From Paenibacillus sp. JCM 18996 (GTDB lineage: Bacteria > Bacillota > Bacilli > Paenibacillales > NBRC-103111): 52,348 nucleotides of DNA. Shown here one piece after another: positions 41,372 through 51,114 of this stretch. The stretch's first letter is position 1, and the number at the start of each line of letters is the position of its first letter. The notes under the pieces are model-generated. The model saw nothing but the letters and a program-made list of their open reading frames with translations. It did not search any database and was not told where the DNA came from. The stretch covers positions 1-52,348 of the forward strand of contig BBFE01000029.1 in NCBI GenBank assembly GCA_001313085.1. The letters are read 5' to 3'. Made by a program: the position numbers and the translations under genes.

Positions 41372-42015
41372 ATGCCAAGAAGACTGGAAAGCCGGTCACA
41401 AGATACCAAAAGGACCATTTTAGCAGCAGCGGGGCAATTATTTGCAAAGAATGGATATGAAGGGGTAACCATGCGGGAGATCGCCAAGGAAGCCGGATGT
41501 TCTCATACGACCATTTATATTTACTTTAAAGATAAAGAAGCGCTCCTGCATGAGCTTTCTAAGGGGCCGCTTGAAGCGTTAAAGCTGCAAATGGAAGCGG
41601 AATTATTAAACAAAGAGTTATCTCCCGCGGACCGGCTGAAATCAGTGGGCAAAAAAATTCATCTATTTTTTTGTCTCGTCAACCGGACTATGTTCAATAT
41701 TTTCTTTCATGCAAAAGCGTCCAGGGTGGATGAAGAGCATCCCGCATCAGAAATTCAGAAGCTAAGAAACCAGCTGTTCGCCATGCTGGGTAAGGCACTG
41801 AAAGAGTGTTTGCGGCAGGGTATGGATGACGATGCGCTGCTGGCTTCTTCACGTGTTTATGTTTTTTTCTCCTGCACGGGATGATCGGCACTTATATCAG
41901 TTCTGAGGAAGACGCGGACGGGTTGATGGGGAGACTGGATTCGACTTTTGATCTGGGTCTGGAGGTACTGACAGCCGGATTAACGGATAAGTTTGCAGTT
42001 CACAGGAGGGAGTAG
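41372..42015 (+). CDS. TetR-family transcriptional regulator, frameshifted
   Basis: DNA-binding repressor with an N-terminal helix-turn-helix: TKRTILAAAGQLFAKNGYEG, TMREIAKEAGCSHTTIYIYF, KDKEALLHEL, the canonical TetR signature. ATG 41372 has AAAGGAG 11 nt before it. The C-terminal ligand domain is not distinctive. A frame change at T7 near 41863 is corrected to VYVFLLHGMIGTYISSEEDA, ending HRRE with TAG 42015. A6 near 41650 and T7 41665-41671 keep frame together. About 213 residues. It likely controls itself and the ABC exporter pair downstream (operator at 41292). Confidence 0.87.
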
Positions 42016-42019
42016 GGCA

Positions 42020-42114
42020 ATGAGTTTTATAGTGTTCATGATTCTTTTTTTACTGTTGTGCTGGGATGGTTTGACATCCCGCATTACATTGTGGTAACCA
42101 AAATCTCCATGTAA
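42020..42114 (+). CDS. Possible 30-residue single-span membrane peptide
   Basis: Four nt after the TetR stop, and preceded by GGAGGGAG within its last codons, ATG 42020 begins MSFIVFMILF. If the T7 at 42045-42051 is read as five, as at other runs here, the peptide continues TVVLGWFDIPHYIVVTKISM and stops at 42114. As written it is a 25-residue frame ending at 42096. Either way it is one hydrophobic helix. Function unknown; the ribosome site and spacing support translation. Confidence 0.4.
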
Positions 42115-42344
42115 TAACACCGGGAAATCATGTCATTATTTGAGCTATATTTCTCAAGTATTAATGAAAGGAGTGAATTTCCAACAATAAACTACATATG
42201 AAGTCCAATCCGTCCATCTATTATAAAACTCCGAAATATTCAGCAAGGATTATGAGAGCAGCAAATCGAATAAGAAAGATATGATGCTTTTAAATGAAGT
42301 CACTATAATGCAGAATCGCTAACTTGACGAGGGGGGAAAGCCGG

Positions 42345-44098
42345 TTGCAATTCATGACAAAATATATCCGGAAATACTGGAAGCTGTTCTGTCTTGCGGT
42401 TTCATGCGTTACGTTGGAAGCCGTGTGCGATCTGCTGCAGCCGACCATTATGTCCAGAATCATCGATGTGGGCGTAGCGAACAGACAGCTGGACTACATT
42501 CTGCGCATGGGAGGGCTTATGCTGCTTATCACGGCCTTGGGCGCGGTGTCCGCTTCTTCCCGCAACATCGTGGCCAGCCATGTATCGCAGCGCTTTGGTA
42601 CGGAACTGAGATCCGACATGTTCAAGAAAATTCAATCCCTTTCGTTTGAAAACATCGATCATTTTGAAAGGGCTTCTCTGGTGACCAGGCTGACCAACGA
42701 TGTCACACAGGTGCAGAACTTTGTGAACGGGCTTATGCGCATTTTTTTGTGAAAGCGCCGCTTTTGTGCATCGGAAGCCTGATCATGGCCGCGCGGCTGA
42801 ACCCGCATCTGTTCATAGTCTTGGCTGTAGTCGTGCCCGTTATCGCCCTGCTGGTCGCCTGGAATATGAAAGTCGGCTTGCCGCGATTTATGCGGGTCCA
42901 AAAGGCGCTTGACAAAGTAAACGGAGTCATCAGGGAGTATTTGTCCGGGATCAGGGTTGTCAAAGCCTTTAACCGTTTTGATTACGAAACGGATAAATTC
43001 AATGCGGCTAACGCTGAATACCAGGACAAATCCGTACGCGTTATGCGGCTCACCTCCATCTTTAATCCCGCCATTATGCTTACGGTGAACTTCGGAATAA
43101 TCGCTGTCATTTGGCTGGGCGCCTTGGGGGTGCAACGCGGGCAAATGCAGGTGGGGCACATCATCGCGTTTATCAACTACATGACGCAAATTCTTTTTTT
43201 GCCTTAATGATGATTTCCATGGTGTTCAATATGTTTGTGAGGGCCCGGGCTTCAGCCAGCCGGATGGGAGAAGTCTTCTCCAGGTCAACAGCATGCAATG
43301 GAAGGACGGGGCTTCACCAAACCCCGATGCAAAAGGAAGGGTGGATTTCGACAATGTTTCGTTCTCATATGAGGGTCCGTCAGGAGCGCCTGTCATTAAA
43401 AAAATATAACCTTCACCTGCATGCCGGGAGAAACGGTTGGGATTATCGGGTCCACCGGTTCGGGGAAAAGCTCGCTGGTCGGCTTGATTCCAAGGTTCTA
43501 CGATACCGTCAGCGGTACAGTCAAGGTCGGCGGAGTGGATATAAAGAAGATCGATCCGAAAAAAAGCTGAGAGAGAAGATCGCGGTCGTTCCGCAGAAAA
43601 CCGTCCTTTTTTACGGGCACTGTCATGGAAAACATCAAATGGGGAAAAGCAGACGCGACGCTGGAAGAGGTTGAGAGCGCAGCGAAGATCGCCGAAGCCC
43701 ATGAATTTGTTACATCTTTTCCGGAGGGCTACCAGGCGAGGTTGGGACAGCGCGGGGTCAACTTGTCCGGAGGGCAAAAGCAGCGTGTTTCGATTGCAAG
43801 GGCTTTGATCAGAAAGCCGGAAATCCTGATACTGGATGACTGTACGAGTGCGGTTGATGTTGCTACGGAGGCCCGAATCAGAGAATCCTTGAAAAAAATA
43901 CGCCGCAGGCTGACCTGCCTGCTTATCACCCAACGGATCACTTCTGTGATGGACGCGGATAAAATCGTGGTTCTGGAGCAAGGGGAAATCGCAGGCATCG
44001 GCACTCACGAGCAGCTTTTGCGAAGCTGCGAGGTTTACCGGGAAATATTCCAATCCCAGTCGGGGAAGGAGATGCGTGCAGATGTCAAAGCCGAATAG
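42345..44098 (+). CDS. ABC exporter half-transporter with degenerate ATP site, frameshifted
   Basis: Membrane domain (six helices) fused to an ATPase. TTG 42345 follows GAGGGGGG at 8 nt; the protein begins LQFMTKYIRKYWKLFCLAVS. ATPase motifs: GSTGSGKSSLVGLIPRFYD (Walker A), LSGGQKQRVSIARAL (signature), and ILILDDCTSAVD (Walker B with Asp in place of the catalytic Glu), then LITQRI. An Asp there marks the degenerate subunit of heterodimeric exporters such as BmrCD or TM287/288. Frame changes: T7 42740-42746, T8 near 43193, near 43270, A7 43399-43405, A7 near 43559, T6 near 43608, A6 near 43892. About 585 residues. Confidence 0.88.
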
Positions 44099-45955
44099 CC
44101 CGAAGAATGCCAGTCGAAGTGAGCCGGACGCCCCTCTTCTGCACGCACCGGGCAGGCCGGCAGGCTTGGGCGGCCGCGGCGCTCAAGGTGCTGCCGCGAA
44201 ACCGAAGAATTTCAAAGGGACCCTTGGAAGGCTGTGGCTTTACCTGGACAGGGAAAGAAAACTGTGCTTGACGGTCTTTTTTTTATTTATTTTGCTCGAT
44301 TCTGCTTACTTTGGCCGGCCCCTATCTCATCGGTGTTTCGATTGACGCGTTGACGGGCGGAGCGTCAATTTCAGGCTGCTTGAAATCGCCCTTGCCGCTC
44401 TTATCGCATCCTATTTGATGGACGGCTTGCTCACCTTTTTGCAGAGCTGGTTAATGGCAGGGTTGTCCCAAAGAATCGTAATGAATCTCAGGCGCACTTT
44501 GTTTGATAAGCTTCAAAAGCTGCCCTTGTCTTTTTTCGACGCCCGTCCGCACGGGGAAATAATGAGCCGGCTGTCTAACGACATCGATAACGTAAGCAAC
44601 TCAATCTCCCAATCCATGGCGCAGCTGATGTCCGGATGCATTGCTGTGACGGGCTCCCTGGCCATGATGCTCTGGCTTAGCCTACGCTTACACTGGCGAG
44701 CCTGATTACGGTGCCTTTAGTGTATTTGCTCGCACGAACCATAACCCGCAGGACGGGTGTGTTGTTCAAGGAGCAGCAGGCGCAGCTTGGGAAGCTCGGC
44801 GGCCATATCGAGGAAACGATCTCCGGCATCGAAATGGTCAAAGCCTTCAACCACGAGGAAAAAGCGGTCGAAGAGTTCGAGTCGGTGAACACGAAGCTGT
44901 TCGAAGTCGGATTAAAGGCGCAGATCTGGTCGGGCTTTCTAATGCCGCTGCTGAGCGTCATCAATAATATCGGTTTTGCCGCTGTCGCCATAGTCGGGGG
45001 GATGCTTGCAGTGCAAGGAAATATAACGGTTGGGGTTATCGCCAGCTTTTTGAGCTATTCGAGACAGTTTGTCAGGCCTTTGAATGAGCTCGCCAATATA
45101 TATAACGTATTGCAATCCGGGGTGGCAGGCGCGGAAAGGCGTTTGAGGTACTGGATGAACAAGAGGAGCCCGCGGATCCGCCGGGAACCGTCGTTTTGGA
45201 CAATCCCAAAGGCCATGTCGTTTTTTGAAAATGTCAGCTTCGGCTACCGGCCGGAAGTGCCTGTATTGAAAAAACGTCAGTTTTGCCTCATCGGAAGGGA
45301 CCAGTTCCGCACTGGTAGGACCCACGGGAGCCGGAAAGACGACGATCGTCAATCTGGTAACCCGTTTCTATGACGTCACGGGCGGTGCCATTTACATAGA
45401 CGGCAGGAACATCAGGGAGTATACGAGGGACAGCTTGAGGCGATGCTTCGGAATCGTCCTCCAGGACACTTACTTATTCTCGGGCACAATAAAGGAAAAC
45501 ATCAAATACGGCCACCCGCAAGCGACAGATCTGGAAGTGAAGGCGGCAGCCGCCGCAGCCAACGCCGACTCGTTTATCGAACGCCTACCCGAACGCTATG
45601 AAACCGTACTGACGGAAAATGGAGGGAATCTAAGCCAGGGACAAAGGCAGCTTTTGGCGATCGCGAGGGTCATCCTGGCCAAGCCTTCTATACTCATTCT
45701 GGATGAGGCGACAAGCAGCATTGACACGCGGACGGAGCTGCATATCCAGGATGCTTTGTTGAAAATTATGCAAGGGAGGACCAGCTTTGTCATCGCCCAC
45801 AGGCTGAATACAATACGCGAAGCAGACACGATCATGGTTATCGACCACGGAGAAATCGTGGAAAAAAGGCAGCCATGATGAATTAATTCGTAAGAAGGGC
45901 GAGTATCACGATATGTTCTTCAACCAGTTTAAAAAATCTGGAACAAGCCCAATAA
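44082..45955 (+). CDS. ABC exporter half-transporter with canonical ATP site, frameshifted
   Basis: Partner of the preceding gene, overlapping its end by 17 nt. It starts [20 protein letters not shown], with an extended Gly/Ala/Pro-rich N-terminal tail of about 45 residues, then six membrane helices ([20 protein letters not shown] in the first intracellular loop). ATPase: corrected [50 protein letters not shown] (catalytic Glu present) and [14 protein letters not shown]. Frame errors near 44280 (T8), 44365, 44690, 45135, 45225, 45272, 45863 and 45931. The corrected stop is TAA 45955. About 625 residues. The pair most likely exports a drug, lipid or peptide. Confidence 0.88.
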
Positions 45956-46052
45956 TAGTCGTTTACGTGAATACTTGGTTCTGAGCGGTGTTGGTTGAGA
46001 TTGGATATCTGATATGATGGACAAACAAAAGCCAAGAGGGGGTTTTTTTTCC

Positions 46053-47018
46053 GTGCACATTGCGCAAATCAGGGAAATTGCCGAAGCCATCAGACGGAAT
46101 GTGGGCCAGGTCATCGTCGGTAAAGAAGAAGTGATCGACAAGCTTATTATTGCTATCATCGCCTCAGGCATATCCTGCTTGAGGACGTGCCCGGCACAGG
46201 GAAAACATTGCTCGCCAAGGCGGCAGCGAAGTCCATCAACGGTTCCTTCAAACGCATTCAATTTACGCCGGACCTGCTTCCTTCGGATCTCAGCGGAATC
46301 AATTTTTTATAACCAAAAGCAGTCTGAGTTTGAATTCCGCCCAGGGCCGCTTTTTTACCAATCTTCTGCTTGCCGACGAGATCAACCGGGCCACACCGCG
46401 CACGCAGTCCAGCCTCCTTGAATGTATGGAAGAACGCCAGATCACTATCGACGGGGAAACGCGAGCGCTTAACCGGCCCTTTATCGTTATCGCTACGCAG
46501 AATCCCATTGAGAACCAGGGTACCTTTCCTCTGCCTGAGGCGCAGCTGGACCGGTTTCTTTTTTTAAAGTACGGATGGGGTATTCGAGCCCGGACGAGAG
46601 CCTTGCAATCCTCAAAAGATTCAAGTCCGGCAATCCATTGGAAACGATTACAGGGGTGGTGGCCGCTGAAGATATTGTTGCCGCTCAAGAGAGCTATTCC
46701 CAGGTCACAGCCGATGACGATGTGCTGAGATATTTGATCAGGCTTGTAGACAAAACGCGAGAGCACAGCGAAGTTTCGATAGGGGTAAGCCCGCGCGGCG
46801 GGCAGGCGCTTTTGAAGGCGGCACAGGTGCATGCCATCCTGCAGGGACGCGATTTCGTTACGCCCGACGACATAAAAGCGAATGCCAAGACTGTGCTTGC
46901 GCACCGCATTCTTTTGAAGAACGCATTAAGAGCGAGAAGCGGCTCGGCAGAGGCGGTTATCGACGGCATCCTGCAGGAAGTGCCGGTGCCCGCGGAAGAA
47001 CAGTTGTTTTCGAGATAG
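46053..47018 (+). CDS. MoxR-family AAA+ ATPase, frameshifted
   Basis: Chaperone-like AAA+ ATPase, usually helping to activate or assemble von Willebrand or membrane-associated enzymes. GTG 46053 ([20 protein letters not shown]) follows GAGGGGG and a T8 tract that has probably been lengthened. Motifs: corrected [20 protein letters not shown] (Walker A), [19 protein letters not shown] (Walker B), [20 protein letters not shown] (sensor), [20 protein letters not shown]. Frame changes near 46168, 46303 (T6), 46352 (T6) and 46559 (T7). About 320 residues. First of a MoxR-DUF58-DUF4129 set. Confidence 0.9.
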
Positions 47019-47028
47019 GACGTGTGGT

Positions 47029-48147
47029 ATGGGAATCCATTGGTTTCTTTTTTTTATAACGGCCATCATTCTTATTATTCAGGGGTTTGTTTCTCGCAAG
47101 TTTGGAACCAGAAGGCTGAGCTATCGAAGATACTTCAGCACGAATGCGTGTTTTCAGGGAGACGAAATCGAGATGGTGGAGCAAATCGCGAACCGCAAGC
47201 TGCTGCCGGTGCCATGGCTGCGCCTCGAATCGCTGCTGCATGCCAGCCTGAAGTTTGAACGCCAGCAAAACCTCGATATCAACGATGGGCATTGGTTCCA
47301 GAACCACAAAAGCTTTTTTTTCAGCCTGCTGCCGTACACTCAGATTACAAGGCGGCACAGGGTTGTCTGCCTTCGCAGAGGGTGCTACCGGCTTCACACG
47401 GCTTCCTTGACCACAGGGGACGTGATGGGTTTGCACAAAACCACGCTGCAGGTTGACTTGGATGCCGAGCTTCTGGTTTATCCGTCCATTGCGAATGCCG
47501 GAGAATTGAATCTGCCTGCGAGCAGCTGGCACGGGGATATGACAGTGAGGCGCTGGATTGTCGACGATCCTTTCCTGATTTCCGGTGTCAGGCCGTACCG
47601 CTTCGGCGATCCGATGAAAGGCATCAATTGGAAAGCGACAGCGAGAATCGGCAGCCTGCAGGTTCACAATCACGATTACACGGCGGAAAACCGCTTCATG
47701 ATTTATTTGAATGTGGAAGACCACGAGAATATGTGGGACAAGGTTGAAAATGAGGACTTGATCGAGAAAGGCATCTCTTATGCGGCAGCCGTCGCTCAGC
47801 AGTCTGTCGATAGCGGGATGGAGGTCGGTTTTGGCAGCAACGCGCATCTGATCGATGCCACGAAGAAGGCGATCAGGATCGAGCCCGCACGCGGATCGGA
47901 CCAGATGAATGCCCTGCTCGAAACCATGGCACGAATGGTGGTGGCCAGAAGTATTCCTTTTGACACTTTCCTGGAGGAAGAGGCTTTGCGCGCACGTACC
48001 CGGCAGGACATTCTTATCATTACAACGTTTGTCAGCAGCAAAATGCAGGCCCCAATCGAGCAGCTTCGTTATGACGGTAATACGGTGGAGATTATTGTGC
48101 TGAAGGATGAGACCTCGGAGAAAAGGAAGGCAGGTGCCGGAACATGA
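47029..48147 (+). CDS. DUF58 protein
   Basis: Second of the MoxR set. ATG 47029 starts MGIHWFLFF with an N-terminal hydrophobic helix. The DUF58 core is present: VYPSIANAGELNLPASSWHG, ISGVRPYRFGDPMKGINWKA and ARIGSLQVHNHDYTAENRFM, followed by a VWA-like C-terminal half. The frame is uninterrupted to TGA 48147. T8 at 47046-47053 and T8 at 47314-47321 (the latter giving KSFFFSL) look lengthened by three. About 372 residues. Its stop overlaps the next start as ATGA. Confidence 0.88.
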   Translation: MGIHWFLFFITAIILIIQGFVSRKFGTRRLSYRRYFSTNACFQGDEIEMVEQIANRKLLPVPWLRLESLLHASLKFERQQNLDINDGHWFQNHKSFFFSLLPYTQITRRHRVVCLRRGCYRLHTASLTTGDVMGLHKTTLQVDLDAELLVYPSIANAGELNLPASSWHGDMTVRRWIVDDPFLISGVRPYRFGDPMKGINWKATARIGSLQVHNHDYTAENRFMIYLNVEDHENMWDKVENEDLIEKGISYAAAVAQQSVDSGMEVGFGSNAHLIDATKKAIRIEPARGSDQMNALLETMARMVVARSIPFDTFLEEEALRARTRQDILIITTFVSSKMQAPIEQLRYDGNTVEIIVLKDETSEKRKAGAGT

Positions 48148-49424
48148 AAAAAAGAAATGGATGGAATTTCTTATTGTTCTCTTAAAAGGGGGAATCGAGC
48201 TTCTGCTCTTTCTGCCGGTGCTTCTCGCGGCGGGCTATTTTTTGCCTGTTCCTTCTTCCGTCTGGGTGTGGATAGCGGCGCTGCCGTTGTGCTACCTGAC
48301 GGGTTTTGCGGCGAGAAGCTTACTGCCCTTGCAGCGGGTATACCAGGTTTCTTCGCTGTCCCTTCTGGCGGGGGCAATCTGCAGCTATTCCTTGTCCGGC
48401 GCTCCTATGCTTTCTTCCTGATGCTGCCGCTCTGCTGTTTGGCGGTTTACAGGGGAGCTTTGCTGGTGTCGGCGGCCTGGTCGGATGCGTTTCCGGCGGT
48501 TCTTTATATTGTCGGGTTGATCACTTACTTCGTGTCATCCGTTATTTTTTTCGGTTTATCGCGGATTTTCCGTTTTACCCGCTTCTCACTTGGGGCGGTT
48601 TGGCGGCGCTTGTCGTCACTCTTCTTGTGTGCAACCAGCTGAATATGAAGGCAGAAACCCTGTCCGGAGGTAAAGGCGCTGCGTTGACTCCCGTCGTTCT
48701 CTGGCAGAACCGTGTTTGGGTGCTGCTTCTGTTCTGCGTCATTGTTGCGGTATCTTTGTATCGGCAGCTTGCGGAGCTTTTCGATCAATTGAAAAAAAAT
48801 TGGTGTTCGCCCTGCTGCTCAGGCTATTCGCCGAACATCCGCTGCCGCAAAAAAAGATGCGCCGGATTCTGTAGCGCAGAACAACCTGTTCGGCTCAGGG
48901 CATTCTGCGCCGCCTGCAGCTTGGCTAATTTGGTTGGAGAGAGCCGCAGCGGCCATGGCGGTCATTATCGGGTTAGTGCTGCTTTATTTAGCAGGCAAAG
49001 TGATCTTCTCCATGCTCAGGCGCTATTTTGTGTGGCTTATTCGGGTGTTCCAATCGGGTTATAAGGAGCGCAGCGGAAACGGTTACCGGGACGAGGTGGA
49101 AAGTATCGCGGATTGGGGCCGGATGCGGTGGCCGGGTAGGCCGAAAAGCCGCCGCCGGACTGTAAAGCGCTGGGAGCAGCTGAACGGCAATAAGGAGCGG
49201 ATCCGTTATTTATACCAAAGCGTGCTGCGGCAGACTGTAAGAAAAGGGTATGGACTCAAGCCGTATTTTACGCCGAAGGAAACGGATGAAGATATCCGGC
49301 GCTGGAATAAGGAGGACGGACAAGGACTTGGCCTCTGGTTTCACTGTACGAGCGGGTGCGGTATGGAGATAAAGAAATCAGCGACCGCGAGGTGGAGTCG
49401 GTGAGACATATTGGAGAAAAGTGA
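48144..49424 (+). CDS. Membrane protein with C-terminal DUF4129 domain, frameshifted
   Basis: Third of the MoxR-DUF58 set. ATG 48144 (KKKWMEFLIVLLKGGIELL after A7 is read as five) overlaps the DUF58 stop. Several hydrophobic helices follow (LLLFLPVLLAAGYFLPVP, LLTWGGLAALVVTLLVC, VWVLLLFCVIVAVSLY, AMAVIIGLVLLYLAGKVIF), but no transglutaminase core is visible. The C-terminal RIRYLYQSVLRQTVRKGYGL and FTPKETDEDI fit DUF4129, and correction gives VRYGDKEISDREVESVRHI, stop 49424. Frame changes near 48410, 48547, 48790, 48850-48930 and 49332. About 430 residues. Confidence 0.75.
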
Positions 49425-49483
49425 ATGGGAACTCGTCTTTGTTTATAATAAAGTTATACGACCGAACAGTGGAGGGATTTTTT

Positions 49484-49985
49484 ATGCCGAATCAAATAAT
49501 TCAGTTGTACGAGTATCATGTTTGGGCCAATCGGCGCGTGTTTGAGCATTTGCGGAAGTTGCCGGAAGACTTATGGACCAAGGACATGATAAGCGTGTTT
49601 CCATCTGTGTGTTCATTGATGTCGCATATCTACGCAATGGACACGATGTGGTTTAGCGTAATGCGTGAACGTCCGTTCGACGAGGCGAGGACACTAGTAA
49701 TGCGGCTGATTGAGGAATCAAAAATGGAGAGCTTGGAAGGCATGGAAAAGCGATTCATGGAAACAGAGGCTGAGTATAAGGACTTTTTTGATTACGTGTG
49801 AGCCAGAGAGGGTTATCTCCCTCGCACATCCCGTGTTCGGTTCGGCTGACACTCCATTGTCAGGCTTAGTACAGCACGTCGTGAACCACGGCACATACCA
49901 TCGCGGCAATCTGACGGCTATGCTGCGTCAATCCGGACATCCTGGAGTTCCGACCGATTACGCCTTTTATTTGTTTACGGTATGA
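49484..49985 (+). CDS. DinB-family protein, frameshifted
   Basis: Four-helix-bundle, metal-dependent DinB/YfiT-type protein. ATG 49484 (MPNQIIQLYEYHVWANRRVF) follows GGAGGG. Three His expected for the metal are in LMSHIYAMDTMW and VNHGTYHRGNLTAMLRQSGH. T6 near 49784-49789 needs five, giving EYKDFLITCEPERVISLAHP. About 166 residues, a normal length. Such proteins are often thiol transferases (bacillithiol S-transferase-like), which would fit a bacillithiol producer, but no substrate is deduced. It stands alone. Confidence 0.87.
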
Positions 49986-50034
49986 AGCTATTGGCCTGAA
50001 CCAAAAAAAACTTTTTTTGCATGAAGAATTTTAG

Positions 50035-50063
50035 TTGACAAATTATCGAATACATGATAGAAT
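50035..50063 (+). promoter_or_regulatory. SigA-type promoter before the MBL-fold fragment
   Basis: TTGACA (50035-50040), exactly 17 nt, TAGAAT (50058-50063). The downstream frame starts at 50152. A near-consensus promoter is kept although the gene behind it is truncated. Confidence 0.75.
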
Positions 50064-50151
50064 TAAATTCTTTTGGCATGATGTTCATTGCTTGCTATGA
50101 TAAAACCTAGTCCGGATTTGGGAAAAATAAACAACGGCATGGAGGGGTCAT

Positions 50152-50502
50152 ATGCAAGTTGCCGCTGGAGTAGAAATGCTGCAAATTTCAGCAACCATGC
50201 TGGGAAAAGTGGATGTTATCCATCCTACGCTTCTCTGGGACGAAGATATGGTGATTTTGATAGACACGGGGTATCCCGGCCAACTTCCATTGTTCCGTGA
50301 GGCTATGCAGAAGGCAAACGTTGACGTACAACGCATCTTAGAAATAGCAGCTTTATTGATCAAAGGCATCGAAGAAAAGCCACCTGAACGACAGTTATGT
50401 CTCAGAGGCTTTTTTTTGTTGTTAAACGCGCTCAATTCGTATGCCACATGCAGTGTGGTAAAAAAATGTTTGACTATCCATCCAAGAAATGTCAATTTAT
50501 AA
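50152..50502 (+). pseudogene. Truncated MBL-fold hydrolase
   Basis: ATG 50152 follows GGAGGGG. The first 62 residues are a metallo-beta-lactamase-fold start: MLQISATMLGKVDVIHPTLL, then WDEDMVILIDTGYPGQLPLF and REAMQKANVDVQR. The HxHxDH motif that should follow is missing; instead an unrelated continuation appears (ILEIAALLIKGIEEKPPERQ) with T8 near 50410-50417. No metal ligands remain, so it cannot be active. The break is not a homopolymer effect. Confidence 0.65.
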
Positions 50503-50673
50503 CAGAGAGGCACTTAGCAATAGCGGAAAATAATGGAATGGAATATACGCCCCAAATTGGGGATCCTCACCACTACATAAAGAGACAGCTGGAATTAAAT
50601 ATTGACAGATCTTCAAGTTGCAGTGTCCAATTTGGAAGGGCCCTCGAATTTTATGCAAAGGTGTGTGATAGTG
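50503..50673 (+). other. Unassigned stretch between fragments
   Basis: A frame running from 50397 to 50714 contains KKMFDYPSKKCQFITERHLA and GMEYTPQIGDPHHYIKRQLE. It looks protein-like but has no ribosome site and no recognised family. It may be debris of one or more genes in this patchwork. Confidence 0.25.
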
Positions 50674-51009
50674 ATGCAAAAGCAGCTGTCAGCGTTCGAA
50701 AAGCCAGACATTAAAGCTTGGTTCCGTACATATTCCAATCGCTTGCACAGTGATCCATATCCGTTTTATGCTTAGTTGCTTGAGCACGAGCCGCTTTGTT
50801 TTATAGAAGAACGCGGGTTTTGGGCGGCCTCCGGATACGAAGATGTCAACCGGATCTTGAAGGATCCGGTGTTCGTCCGCGAGTACCGAAACGCCGTGCC
50901 TCAGCAGCTGCAGCAGGACCCCCCACCTCCCCCTAATGAATGGATACCGGTGAACGATCTGCTTGACCTCACCAGTGAACCTATTACCCGTATAAAGGAG
51001 GTTTCTATT
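50674..51009 (+). pseudogene. Cytochrome P450 N-terminal fragment
   Basis: ATG 50674: MQKQLSAFEKPDIKAWFRTY, SNRLHSDPYPFYA, then TAG at 50773, then in the same frame LLEHEPLCFIEERGFWAASG and YEDVNRILKDPVFVREYRNA. This is the usual start of a bacterial P450 (substrate-entry and helix B region). The I-helix, ExxR and heme-Cys regions are absent, so it is inactive. Unlike most breaks here, the in-frame stop and the 3' truncation are not homopolymer errors. Confidence 0.65.
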
Positions 51010-51084
51010 TTGGTCGAAAAAAAACTGACATTGACCAATAAAGAGGATGTTTGTTATGGTAATATCGTCCTATGTAACGCTTAA
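51010..51084 (+). CDS. Possible 24-residue Cys-containing peptide
   Basis: AAGGAGG (50995-51001) with 8 nt spacing to TTG 51010, then a peptide beginning VEKKLTLTNKED and ending VCYGNIVLCNA, TAA 51084. Two Cys at the C-terminus and a charged N-terminus give a leader/core-like look, but no modification enzyme is nearby. The A8 at 51017-51024 may be three too long without changing frame. It could also be chance in P450 debris. Confidence 0.35.
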   Translation: MVEKKLTLTNKEDVCYGNIVLCNA

Positions 51085-51114
51085 TTTTTTTAATCAAGAT
51101 GGAGGCGTTATAGT

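Noticed and set aside
42198..42284. A 28-residue basic peptide before the ABC exporter
   Set aside because: The nearest AAAGGAG is about 23 nt upstream, too far; no other support.
46957..47847. A 296-codon minus-strand open frame
   Set aside because: Antisense to the intact DUF58 gene; no ribosome site and no recognisable motifs.
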